Below, piece by piece: positions 1-7,336 of a stretch of DNA of 33,412 nt. This DNA is from an uncultured Mitsuokella sp. (GTDB lineage: Bacteria; Bacillota; Negativicutes; Selenomonadales; Selenomonadaceae), in NCBI GenBank assembly GCA_945877355.1, contig CAMCRT010000022.1, positions 1 through 33,412 on the forward strand, read 5' to 3'. The notes below the pieces were generated by a model, which was given only the letters and a program-made list of their open reading frames with translations, ran no database searches and was not told the origin of the DNA. The stretch's first letter is position 1. Every line of letters starts with the position of its first letter. A program made the translations under genes and the position numbers.

Positions 1-19
1 CACGGTGGTGTGAGAGGTC

Positions 20-42
20 GGCTGGTCAAATAATGGCCAGCC
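20..42 (+). other. Hairpin at left edge, possible terminator of the gene before the window
   Basis: Positions 20-28 and 34-42 form a 9-bp stem with one G-U pair and a 5-base loop. No T run follows, so intrinsic termination is uncertain. Short open stretches run in from the left edge in all frames and end at 11-13, 31-33 or 99-101; none is recognisable. In many Firmicutes alaS lies directly upstream of ireB, but no AlaS C-terminus can be read here. Confidence 0.4.
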
Positions 43-154
43 TCCTACTCGATTATCCAGGCGGATTTTGGAAACAAGAAGATTTCTTTCATCGAACTTA
101 AAGGAAGTGCAGGTAATATAGTACAGAGTGTAAATCATACTGGGAGGGATAGGA

Positions 155-406
155 ATGGTAAGCGACGAAACGATGATGTTCCAGTTCGGGAAAAATGAAA
201 ACAAGGCGGAGCAGGTCATTCTTGCGGCATGTAGTGCCATGAAGGAAAAGGGATACAACTCCGTAAATCAGCTTGTGGGTTATCTGCTGTCGGGAGATCC
301 TTCTTATATTACGAGCCATAAGAATGCACGTACAAATATCCGCACGCTTGATCGGGACATGCTTTTGGAGGAGCTCGTACGATTCTATTTGGAGAACCAC
401 AAGTGA
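155..406 (+). CDS. ireB: IreB family regulatory phosphoprotein (DUF965)
   Basis: An 83-residue protein of the IreB/YrzL family (UPF0297). In Enterococcus IreB is a substrate of the PASTA kinase IreK and a negative regulator of cephalosporin resistance; a similar link to cell-wall signalling is inferred here. The family features are visible: the ETMMFQF start region, YNSVNQLVGYLLSGDPSYIT in the middle, and a charged helix ending LVRFYLENHK. Length is typical for the family. The ATG follows a GGGAGGG ribosome binding site at about 141-147. The stop overlaps the ruvX start by 4 bp (GTGA), so the two are translationally coupled. A weak possible promoter lies at about 92-119 (TCGAAC, 16 bp, TAATAT). 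Confidence 0.93.
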   Translation: MVSDETMMFQFGKNENKAEQVILAACSAMKEKGYNSVNQLVGYLLSGDPSYITSHKNARTNIRTLDRDMLLEELVRFYLENHK

Positions 407-828
407 AGCGATACATCTCCCTTGACATAGGGGATCGCACAATAGGTGTTGCAGTCAGCGACCTGCTGGGGATTACAGCTCAGGGGATAGAGACAATACA
501 TCGCAGATCCCTGGCGGAGGATCTTGAGCGCATCGGAGCTCTGATGGAGCAATATGAAACATCTTCCCTTGTCCCCGGCTATCCCAAGAATATGAATGGG
601 ACAGAGGGGCCTCGGTGCCGTGTGGTAAAGGACTTTATGGAGGAAGTGAAGAAACGTTTCCCCACTGTGGAAATCACATATTGGGATGAGCGGCTCTCCA
701 CTATGGAAGCAAACCGTCCCCTTGCCGAGGCTTCGCTTTCCTGGAAAAAAAAGAAAAAAGTCATTGACAAGATGGCAGCTGTCATCATATTGCAGGGGTT
801 CTTGGAACGCCAGCATAGCAGGCTGTGA
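403..828 (+). CDS. ruvX: RuvX/YqgF, RNase H-fold pre-16S rRNA nuclease
   Basis: A 141-residue protein of the YqgF family, a cytoplasmic RNase H-fold nuclease implicated in maturing the 5' end of 16S rRNA and formerly annotated as a Holliday junction resolvase. The first strand with its acidic residue is clear (LDIGDRTIGVAVSD, near residues 7-20). The DERLSTMEA motif near residues 98-106 and a C-terminal acidic site (IDKMAAVIILQGFLE) complete the family pattern. The start is GTG, forming a GTGA overlap with the ireB stop. An A-rich stretch at about 746-759 encodes five lysines in a row. Gene order ireB-ruvX-DUF1292-mltG matches Bacillus yrzL-yrrK-yrzB-yrrL. Confidence 0.95.
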   Translation: MKRYISLDIGDRTIGVAVSDLLGITAQGIETIHRRSLAEDLERIGALMEQYETSSLVPGYPKNMNGTEGPRCRVVKDFMEEVKKRFPTVEITYWDERLSTMEANRPLAEASLSWKKKKKVIDKMAAVIILQGFLERQHSRL

Positions 829-858
829 TTGACACGGCTTATATTTATACGGTAAAAT
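829..858 (+). promoter_or_regulatory. Sigma-A type promoter for the DUF1292 gene
   Basis: A perfect TTGACA at 829-834 starts immediately after the ruvX stop codon. It is followed, after 18 bp, by TAAAAT at 853-858. The predicted start of transcription (about 865) leaves only a very short leader before the AGGAGGG site at 868-874. Confidence 0.6.
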
Positions 859-882
859 CATTTCAACAGGAGGGATGTTGCA

Positions 883-1191
883 ATGAAGCAGGAACAAATG
901 AACCAGGAAGAAGATGTCCTCGTCATCATGACGGACGAGGAGGGCAACGAATATAAATATATCGAGGAAATGATTCTGCCTGTTGATGGACAGAACTTTG
1001 CGCTTCTGACGGAGGTCACGGATCATGAAGACCATGATGAGTCCTGTGATTGCGGCTGCGGCGAGGATGCCGTCATCATCGCCAAGATAATTGAAGGCGA
1101 TGATGGGGAGGCTGAGTATGTCGAGCCGACCGATGAGGAATTCGAGCTTGTTCAGAAGGCATACGATGCAATCGTAGAGGATGAGGATTGA
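883..1191 (+). CDS. DUF1292 domain protein with Cys/His cluster
   Basis: A 102-residue, very acidic protein of the DUF1292 (YrzB) family; no molecular function is established. The family core is seen in EEDVLVIMTDEEGNEYKYIE (residues 9-28) and in the C-terminal EFELVQKAYDAIVED. Between them sits a short insert, residues 49-60, rich in potential metal ligands (His49, His51, Cys55, Cys57, Cys59). Metal binding is inference. The ATG has a consensus AGGAGGG site at 868-874. The gene has its own promoter just upstream and a strong hairpin just downstream, so it can be a one-gene transcript inside the conserved cluster. Confidence 0.85.
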   Translation: MKQEQMNQEEDVLVIMTDEEGNEYKYIEEMILPVDGQNFALLTEVTDHEDHDESCDCGCGEDAVIIAKIIEGDDGEAEYVEPTDEEFELVQKAYDAIVEDED

Positions 1192-1194
1192 GAG

Positions 1195-1222
1195 ATAAGC
1201 CGCTATTTTGATAGCGGCTTAT
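1195..1222 (+). terminator. Hairpin after the DUF1292 gene
   Basis: A perfect 11-bp stem (1195-1205 with 1212-1222) with a 6-base loop begins 3 bases after the stop codon. Only a short T-rich stretch follows, so it may terminate partially or protect the 3' end rather than fully separate the gene from mltG. Confidence 0.6.
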
Positions 1223-1280
1223 TCGATTGTAGTCGTTGTGATAGTTCAATCGTGCACAGTACGGGTAAGGAGATGTATCT

Positions 1281-2396
1281 TTGCAATTGAAACTTCCTTC
1301 GGGAGACAATCTAAAGGACTTTGGGAAAGAATCTGCCAATCGGATCCAGGAGCTTTTCTCCGGTATCCAGGACAAGCTTGTGGCACTTAGCGAATTTCTG
1401 ACCTGGAAGATATCGCTGGCTGCAATCCTGCTTGTTTTCACGTTGACAATGGGCGCATTCTATTATGCATTTGGAGCGACCTCTCATAAAGCGATACCTT
1501 CCGACACGAAAATTTATGTCACGGTCAAGCAGGGGATGACAGCGTCTGAAATTGCGGACACGCTCTATTCTCACGGAGTCATAGACAGCAAGCTTTCATT
1601 TTGGTGGAGGACGCGTTTCGGTGGAAATGCAAATGCATTTCACTCGGGAACCTACGTGTTTTCTCCTGGCATGGATGCAGAAGCTGTCCTTGCCAAGCTC
1701 GTCTCTGGTGAAACGGTCACAGTAAAATTCACCATTCCAGAAGGCTTTACGGTGAAGGACATCGCGGAACGGCTTGATCAGCAAGGTCTTGTGAAAAAAG
1801 AAGAGTTTTTGTCCAAGGCAAAGACATTTGCTCCCTATTCCTATATGAAGAAGGAGCCCGATGTCCTGTTTTCAGCAGAGGGGTATCTCTTTCCGGACAC
1901 CTACGAATTGCATGAGGATCCCAGCGCAGACAGCATTTTGAAGATGATGGCTGAGGATTTTGACCAGCGCCTGACCCAGAGGCTGCGCAACCGGGCAAAG
2001 CAAATGAACCTTTCGATACATGATTTGATTACATTGGCTTCCTTGGTAGAAAAAGAGGCGCGCTATGATGAGGATCGTCCCATTATCGCCCAGGTTTTTT
2101 TCAAGCGGCTGAAGATAGGAATGCCCCTCCAGACAGATGCGAGCCTCCAGTACCTGATGGACGCGCCGAAGGAAGATGTGTCCATAGAAGATACGAAAAT
2201 GGATTCTCCGTACAATACGTACCAGCATACAGGATTGCCCCCCGGACCCGTTGCAAATCCCGGGATGAAGGCGATCGAAGCTGTGCTGGAGCCCTCTAAT
2301 ACGGACTACCTTTATTTTGTGGCAGATCATAACGGACATAATCATTACGCGACAAATTATGCGGAGCACATGAGGCTTGTGAACCAGTACAGATGA
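1281..2396 (+). CDS. mltG: MltG endolytic murein transglycosylase
   Basis: A 371-residue membrane-anchored YceG/MltG enzyme. It cleaves nascent glycan strands in the periplasm and is thought to set glycan chain length together with the penicillin-binding proteins. A cytoplasmic stretch of about 42 residues is followed by one membrane segment (about 44-65). A LysM-like subdomain covers about 75-145 and the catalytic domain extends to the C-terminus. The catalytic glutamate is the first Glu of LVEKEAR (Glu257). Other conserved blocks are LQTDASLQY, SPYNTY, GLPPGPVANPG and the C-terminal YLYFVADHNGHNHYA. The start is TTG at 1281, chosen because AAGGAG at 1267-1272 sits 8 bases upstream and no usable ATG precedes the membrane segment. 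Confidence 0.95.
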   Translation: MQLKLPSGDNLKDFGKESANRIQELFSGIQDKLVALSEFLTWKISLAAILLVFTLTMGAFYYAFGATSHKAIPSDTKIYVTVKQGMTASEIADTLYSHGVIDSKLSFWWRTRFGGNANAFHSGTYVFSPGMDAEAVLAKLVSGETVTVKFTIPEGFTVKDIAERLDQQGLVKKEEFLSKAKTFAPYSYMKKEPDVLFSAEGYLFPDTYELHEDPSADSILKMMAEDFDQRLTQRLRNRAKQMNLSIHDLITLASLVEKEARYDEDRPIIAQVFFKRLKIGMPLQTDASLQYLMDAPKEDVSIEDTKMDSPYNTYQHTGLPPGPVANPGMKAIEAVLEPSNTDYLYFVADHNGHNHYATNYAEHMRLVNQYR

Positions 2397-2432
2397 TATA
2401 CCGCTTTGACCCAAGGACACGTTGAGGAGATT

Positions 2433-3653
2433 ATGAAAAAACCAGAATTGCTTGCGCCAGCTGGCACAATGGAGAAGTTGAAAGTCGCTCTCCTGTATGG
2501 GGCGGACGCAGCGTATGTGGCGGGGAAAAGCTTTGGCTTGCGGGCATTCGGCGGCAACTTCACGAGGGAAGAGCTGAAAGATGCAGTCGGTTTTGCGCAT
2601 GCACTCAAAAAGAAGCTCTATGTCACGCTGAATATATATGCACATAATTCGGACATCGAACAGGCACCGGAATATATCGCGTATCTGGACCAAATCGGCG
2701 TGGATGCGGTGCTCGTTTCCGATTTGGGGCTGTTCATGCTGTGCAGGGAGAAGGCTCCCGATCTTCCCGTACATATCAGCACGCAGGCAAACAACACGAA
2801 TTGGCGGACGGCAGAGGCCTGGAAGGCTCTCGGGGCGACCCGCGTCGTGCTGGCGAGAGAGCTTTCTTTCCCTGAAATTGCAAAAATACGAAAGCAGACG
2901 GATGTCGAGCTTGAGATGTTTGTCCATGGAGCCATGTGCATATCCTATTCCGGGCGATGCTTGCTGTCGAATTTCTTCACGCACCGGGATGCAAACAGAG
3001 GGATGTGCGCACAGGTCTGCCGCTGGAAATTCGCACTATCGGAAGAGAAGAGCCCTGGGGAATATTTCCCGATTGCAGAAGACGAGCGGGGAACCTACAT
3101 CATGAACTCAAAGGATCTCTGTCTGCTGGATCGGATCGGAGCGATTGCAAGGCTGGGGATTGACAGCCTAAAGATCGAAGGCCGTATGAAAAGCGTGCAT
3201 TATGTCGCAAGCGTGACAAAAATATATCGCGAAACGATTGATGCCTGTCTTGCCGGCGAGGATGTAACGGAGATGCTTCCTATATGGCGGGAGGAATTGG
3301 AAAAGATTTCCCATCGGCCCTATACAGAAGCGTTTTATGACGGGGGACATGCCGAAGGCACCCAGAATCTTGGCACATCAAAAAACATGCAATCGACGGA
3401 ATTCGTGGGGCTTGTGCGGGCCTATGATGAAAACACGAAGATGGCAACCATTGAGCAAAGGAACCATATAAGAACAGGCGAGACGGTGGAGATCTTCCAG
3501 CCGACACTCCCTTCCTTTTCCCAGGAAATCAAAGCGATGTCGGATCCCGAAGGGAATGCAATACAGGCTGCGCCGCATGCCCAGCAGATTTTCCGGATGC
3601 AGGTGGAATCACCCGTCGAGCCCTATGCAATCGTCCGACGGAACATAGATTGA
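2433..3653 (+). CDS. Peptidase U32 family protein, TrhP/YrrO-like (tRNA U34 hydroxylation)
   Basis: A 406-residue U32 family protein. Relatives such as TrhP in E. coli and Bacillus act in prephenate-dependent 5-hydroxylation of uridine 34 in tRNAs; others are collagenase-like proteases or ubiquinone hydroxylases. The start PELLAPAGTMEKLKVALLYGA, the signature VHGAMCISYSGRCLLS and the motif SLKIEGRMKS are present. Four conserved cysteines (169, 176, 192, 196) fit the iron-sulfur ligands of this family. The ATG at 2433 gives the family N-terminus, although its GAGGAG site is only 3 bases away; an upstream TTG at 2406 has no ribosome binding site. In Bacillus trmR and a second U32 gene lie between mltG and this gene; here both are missing. 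Confidence 0.9.
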   Translation: MKKPELLAPAGTMEKLKVALLYGADAAYVAGKSFGLRAFGGNFTREELKDAVGFAHALKKKLYVTLNIYAHNSDIEQAPEYIAYLDQIGVDAVLVSDLGLFMLCREKAPDLPVHISTQANNTNWRTAEAWKALGATRVVLARELSFPEIAKIRKQTDVELEMFVHGAMCISYSGRCLLSNFFTHRDANRGMCAQVCRWKFALSEEKSPGEYFPIAEDERGTYIMNSKDLCLLDRIGAIARLGIDSLKIEGRMKSVHYVASVTKIYRETIDACLAGEDVTEMLPIWREELEKISHRPYTEAFYDGGHAEGTQNLGTSKNMQSTEFVGLVRAYDENTKMATIEQRNHIRTGETVEIFQPTLPSFSQEIKAMSDPEGNAIQAAPHAQQIFRMQVESPVEPYAIVRRNID

Positions 3654-3683
3654 GGATTTTTGTTCACAAAGGTGGTGTTTCTT

Positions 3684-3962
3684 ATGAAAATGGCTCGTTA
3701 TTTTTGTACAGCCACAGGCCGGGTGCAGGGCGTCGGCTTCCGCATGTTCGTCCAGCAGCATGCCATGGAAAAGGATGTCACAGGATGGGTCAGGAATATG
3801 GAGGATGGAAACGTTACGATGGAGCTGCAGGGCCAGGAGGATGTTTTGGATGCGCTTCTTGATACCATAAAAAAGGGAAACTATTTCATCCGCGTCAAGA
3901 GTCTGTCCGTGGAGATGCGCGAGATTATCCCGGATGAAAGCCGCTTTCAGATACGATACTAG
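3684..3962 (+). CDS. acyP: Acylphosphatase
   Basis: A 92-residue acylphosphatase, a small cytoplasmic enzyme that hydrolyses carboxyl-phosphate bonds such as those of carbamoyl phosphate or 1,3-bisphosphoglycerate. Both active-site blocks are intact: GRVQGVGFR (residues 12-20, phosphate loop with Arg20) and GWVRNMEDGNV (residues 34-44, with Asn38). Length is normal. The ATG at 3684 is preferred over an in-frame TTG at 3660 because AAAGGTGG at 3668-3675 lies at good spacing and the protein then begins like its relatives. It sits 30 bp after the U32 gene and 12 bp before aroQ, so all are probably cotranscribed. Confidence 0.95.
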   Translation: MKMARYFCTATGRVQGVGFRMFVQQHAMEKDVTGWVRNMEDGNVTMELQGQEDVLDALLDTIKKGNYFIRVKSLSVEMREIIPDESRFQIRY

Positions 3963-3974
3963 GAGAAACAGAAT

Positions 3975-4412
3975 ATGAATATACTTGTAATCCACGGCCC
4001 GAACTTGAATCTCTTGGGGATGCGGGAGCCTGAGATTTACGGGCATACCACGCTGGAAGATATCAATGCTCTGCTGCAAAAACGAGCGACAGAGGCCGGA
4101 GCATCGATTGATTTTCTGCAATCCAATCACGAGGGCGTGCTGGTGGATGCCATCCAGAAAGCAACCGATCGATATGACTATATCATTTTGAATGCGGGGG
4201 CGTTCACCCATTACAGCATTGCCATCCGCGATGCGATTGCCGCCATCAAGCCGCCGGTGATAGAGGTGCACCTTTCCAATATTTATCAGCGGGAGGAGTT
4301 CCGGCACAATTCCGTCATTGCTCCCGTGGCATTGGGGCAGATTTCCGGCTTGGGGGCAGGAAGCTACCTGGCTGCCCTGGAGGCCATTTTATGGAAAGCG
4401 GATTTGCGGTAA
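3975..4412 (+). CDS. aroQ: Type II 3-dehydroquinate dehydratase
   Basis: A 145-residue type II dehydroquinase, third step of the shikimate pathway (3-dehydroquinate to 3-dehydroshikimate). It is expected to form a dodecamer in the cytoplasm. The N-terminus carries the binding loop HGPNLNLLGMREPEIYG, with Asn12, Arg17 and the catalytic Tyr22. The family motifs NAGAFTHYS and EVHLSNIYQREEFRHNS follow, and the C-terminus GLGAGSYLAALEAI is typical. An AGGAG site precedes the ATG. The aroQ-M24 peptidase pair is common in Firmicutes, where efp usually follows; no efp is present here. Confidence 0.96.
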   Translation: MNILVIHGPNLNLLGMREPEIYGHTTLEDINALLQKRATEAGASIDFLQSNHEGVLVDAIQKATDRYDYIILNAGAFTHYSIAIRDAIAAIKPPVIEVHLSNIYQREEFRHNSVIAPVALGQISGLGAGSYLAALEAILWKADLR

Positions 4413-4429
4413 AGGAAGAGAAGCATATC

Positions 4430-5503
4430 ATGTATAAAAGTCGGCTGGATGCATTGCGGGGGTTCCTGGATAAGGAAAGCTGCGATGGCATCGTACTTAC
4501 AAAATTATCAAATATCCGTTATTTCAGCGGGTTTCGCGGGGATGATACGGCGCTTTTCATCACAGCGGATGCCTGCTACCTTGTGACGGATAGCAGGTAT
4601 ACGGAACAGGCTGGAAGCGAAGCTCCTGATTTTGAAATTGTAGAGCAAAAGCAAGGACTGCTCCGCAAGCTGGGAGAGCTCATTTCCTCTTCGAACGTCA
4701 AGGAAGTTGCGTTTGAAGGGGATGCAATGACATTTTCAGCCCATGAGCAGCTCCTGCAGTTCCTGGAGGGATCATCCCTCCGGAAAAGCCTCTCGGTAGA
4801 TTTTCTACGGGAAATCAAGGATGCTGCGGAAATCGAGCTGATCCAAAAGGCGTGTGATATTGCGGATGCCGCCTTTGCAAAGGTTCTGGAATTCATCCGG
4901 CCAGGTGTACGGGAAACAGAGATTGCTGCACAGCTTGAATATGCCATGCGCCTTGAAGGGGCGGATGGCACCTCCTTCGATACGATCGTGGCTTCCGGCT
5001 TGCGGGGAAGCATGCCGCACGGGACGGCAACGGAAAAACAGATCGAGCTAGGCGACTTTGTGACGATGGATTTCGGCGCGAAGTATCAGGGATATTGTTC
5101 TGACATCACGCGAACCATCTGCGTTGGGCAGGCGACGGAAAGGCAGCGTGAAGTCTATGCAGCCGTCCTTGCGACGCAGGAAAGGGTGCTGGAGGAAATC
5201 GCGCCGGGAAAATCCGGCAAGGAAATCGACAGGGTCGCACGGGAAGAGCTGAAGAAAGCGAACCTTGAAGAGTATTTCACCCATGGACTGGGCCATAGCC
5301 TCGGCCTCGAGATTCACGAGGAGCCCCGGCTGTCGAGGTATAGCAAGTGCGAGGATCTGCGTCCCGGAATGCTTATAACAGATGAGCCGGGCGTCTATAT
5401 CCCCGGGTGGGGGGGGCTGCGCATTGAAGACACTGTCCTCATATCGCAGGATGGATGCAGGCCGCTCACGCATTCAAAAAAAGAATTGATTGAAATCCTG
5501 TAA
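4430..5503 (+). CDS. M24 family Xaa-Pro aminopeptidase
   Basis: A 357-residue Xaa-Pro peptidase (aminopeptidase P/PepQ family), a cytoplasmic dimetal enzyme that cleaves bonds next to proline. The creatinase-like N-terminal domain covers about 1-125 and the pita-bread catalytic domain about 130-357. All five metal ligands are present: Asp214, Asp225, His289, Glu319 and Glu333, within MDFGAKYQGYCSDITRT, HGLGHSLGLEIHE, TDEPGVYIPG and GLRIEDTVL. The ATG at 4430 is preferred to one at 4391 inside aroQ because it has an AAGGAAG site and gives the usual N-terminus. A run of eight G at 5409-5416 lies in the active-site region. Whether it is an aminopeptidase or a dipeptidase cannot be told from sequence alone. 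Confidence 0.93.
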   Translation: MYKSRLDALRGFLDKESCDGIVLTKLSNIRYFSGFRGDDTALFITADACYLVTDSRYTEQAGSEAPDFEIVEQKQGLLRKLGELISSSNVKEVAFEGDAMTFSAHEQLLQFLEGSSLRKSLSVDFLREIKDAAEIELIQKACDIADAAFAKVLEFIRPGVRETEIAAQLEYAMRLEGADGTSFDTIVASGLRGSMPHGTATEKQIELGDFVTMDFGAKYQGYCSDITRTICVGQATERQREVYAAVLATQERVLEEIAPGKSGKEIDRVAREELKKANLEEYFTHGLGHSLGLEIHEEPRLSRYSKCEDLRPGMLITDEPGVYIPGWGGLRIEDTVLISQDGCRPLTHSKKELIEIL

Positions 5504-5529
5504 TCTCTTTGGATCCGTCTATCTTTCGG

Positions 5530-5558
5530 TTGCGCCTGTTTCCGGATTTCGTTATAAT
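5530..5558 (+). promoter_or_regulatory. Promoter for the pyrophosphatase gene
   Basis: TTGCGC at 5530-5535 and a perfect TATAAT at 5553-5558 are separated by 17 bp. The leader would be about 65-70 bases, ending with an AGGGGG site at 5617-5622 ahead of the ATG. Confidence 0.65.
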
Positions 5559-5632
5559 AAGGATTGTGTCCAAAATAATACATTTTATGCAATAGAAGAC
5601 AATATCCAATATATTAGGGGGAAATTGTAGGA

Positions 5633-7285
5633 ATGAACCATACGAAGCCTATTTATGTGACGGGGCATCGGAATCCGGATACGGATTCCATCTGCTCGGC
5701 AATCGGATATGCACATCTCAAGCAATCCCTTGGGGAGAATGCCGTTCCTGCCCGTGCGGGGAAAATCAATGCAGAAACGAAGTATGCATTGGAGTACTTC
5801 AAAATGGAGCAGCCGCTCCTTTTGACGGATCTTTATCCCCGCGTCAAGGATGTGACGCTCGATTGCAAGATCGTTGTCAAGCAGCATGATACGTTGCGCC
5901 ATCTCGGCGAGGTGATGCGTGAGCACAATCTGAAGTCTGTCCCCGTGACAGACAGCAAGGGGACCCTTGTGGGCATCGTTACGGTTTCCGACCTTGCAAA
6001 ACGCTATTTCCAAGAGCTCGGCATGCAGAATCTGGCGGATATGCGTGTGCGTTACCGCGATATCATTGCAGCCACGGACAGCAAGGTCATCGTATCTGGC
6101 GAGGAAGGCGATACGATAAAGGGCAATGTCCGCATTGCAGCGGGATCCATCAAGACCATCAAGAACACGATTGGCGAAAACGATATTGTCATCATCGGCG
6201 ATCGCCACGATGAAACATTGATCGATTGCGTCAACCAGGGCATTTCCTGCCTGATCGTTTCAAATAACGGCCGCGTGCCGACTGATGTCATCGAGGAAGG
6301 CGAGAAGAAAGGGATGTTTGTCCTCTCTACGCCCTATGACACCTATACGGTCGCACGCCTCATCAACCAGTGCGTCCCCATCCGTCGGATCATGCACCCG
6401 GATCCGGTCTGCTTCAAGCCGATGGATCTCCTTTCCGACATCAAGGGTACGATGGAAAGCACGAATTTCCGCAACTATCCTGTCCTGGAGAATGGTCGGC
6501 TTGTCGGTCTCGTCAGCAGTGACCAACTGATGGTGCCGGAGAGGGAGCGCGTCATCCTTGTCGACCATAACGAGCGCGGCCAGGCTGTGGAGGGCATTGA
6601 AGAGGCCCGCGTCCTGGAGATTATCGATCATCATCGCATCGGCGGGGTTCAGACGAGCGAGCCGATTTACATGCATTCGGAGCCGGTTGGCTGCACGGCT
6701 ACGATTGTAGCCAACATGCATTGGCATCGCGATGTGGATATCCCGTCCTCTATTGCGGGACTGCTCCTTTCGGCCATCATTTCTGATACGGTGCTTTTCA
6801 AGTCTCCTACCTGCACGCCCTACGATAAGAAGACGGCAGAACGTCTCGCTGAAATCGCAGGAGTCGATTTGCAGGAATACGGCATGGCACTCTTGAAGGC
6901 GGGCTCGGGTATCGGGGATATGACGCCCCAGGAGATTGTCAAGAATGATCTCAAGGAGTTCACCATCGGGGACTACCGGGTCATCGTCAGCCAGATTTCC
7001 GTCATGGATCCCAAAGAGGTCATGGACATCGAGCCGAAGCTTATCGAGGCAATGCATGATCTTTGCGAAAAGGAAGGCTTTGATTTGAGCCTTGTCATGG
7101 TTACGGATATCCTGCAGGAAGCTACATACCTGCTTTATTCTGGCTCTCCAAAGACATTGATCGGGGAGGCATTCAAAAAGGATGCCAGCGGAACGCATGT
7201 GTATCTGCCTGGGGTCATGAGCCGCAAGAAGCAGATTATCCCGCCCTTGTCGGAAGCAGTGAAACGTATCAATAATAACAACTAA
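5633..7285 (+). CDS. ppaC: CBS/DRTGG-regulated manganese-dependent inorganic pyrophosphatase (family II)
   Basis: A 550-residue family II pyrophosphatase with an internal regulatory insert. It hydrolyses pyrophosphate to phosphate and drives biosynthesis; related CBS-PPases are inhibited by AMP/ADP and activated by ATP or diadenosine polyphosphates. The N-terminal DHH part has GHRNPDTDSICSAIGY (His12, Asp16, Asp18). A first CBS repeat covers about 72-130, a DRTGG domain about 135-250 and a second CBS repeat about 255-305. The second half of the DHH domain has the DHH signature at 332-334, and the C-terminal DHHA2 domain ends with SRKKQIIPPL. Length fits the CBS-DRTGG subgroup. It has its own promoter and terminator. 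Confidence 0.95.
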   Translation: MNHTKPIYVTGHRNPDTDSICSAIGYAHLKQSLGENAVPARAGKINAETKYALEYFKMEQPLLLTDLYPRVKDVTLDCKIVVKQHDTLRHLGEVMREHNLKSVPVTDSKGTLVGIVTVSDLAKRYFQELGMQNLADMRVRYRDIIAATDSKVIVSGEEGDTIKGNVRIAAGSIKTIKNTIGENDIVIIGDRHDETLIDCVNQGISCLIVSNNGRVPTDVIEEGEKKGMFVLSTPYDTYTVARLINQCVPIRRIMHPDPVCFKPMDLLSDIKGTMESTNFRNYPVLENGRLVGLVSSDQLMVPERERVILVDHNERGQAVEGIEEARVLEIIDHHRIGGVQTSEPIYMHSEPVGCTATIVANMHWHRDVDIPSSIAGLLLSAIISDTVLFKSPTCTPYDKKTAERLAEIAGVDLQEYGMALLKAGSGIGDMTPQEIVKNDLKEFTIGDYRVIVSQISVMDPKEVMDIEPKLIEAMHDLCEKEGFDLSLVMVTDILQEATYLLYSGSPKTLIGEAFKKDASGTHVYLPGVMSRKKQIIPPLSEAVKRINNNN

Positions 7286-7289
7286 GCCT

Positions 7290-7320
7290 ATGCCTTCCTC
7301 TTTGCGAGGAAGGCATTCTT
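7290..7320 (+). terminator. Rho-independent terminator after the pyrophosphatase gene
   Basis: A perfect 11-bp stem (7290-7300 with 7306-7316) with a 5-base loop is followed by TCTT. It starts 4 bases after the stop codon and ends just before the pcrA ribosome binding site. Confidence 0.75.
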
Positions 7321-7336
7321 AACAGGAGGGAATTTC

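Noticed and set aside
1-101. C-terminus of AlaS or another upstream gene
   Set aside because: The expected neighbour is alaS, but no frame in the first 100 bases reads like the AlaS end.
1224-1252. CGATTG/CAATCG inverted repeat upstream of mltG as an operator
   Set aside because: Only 6-bp arms around a 17-base spacer; too weak to support a named site.
1872-2984. Long antisense reading frames (also at 6260-7198, 7766-9010 and 12411-13139)
   Set aside because: They lie opposite well-identified genes, have no family resemblance or ribosome binding site, and follow from codon bias.
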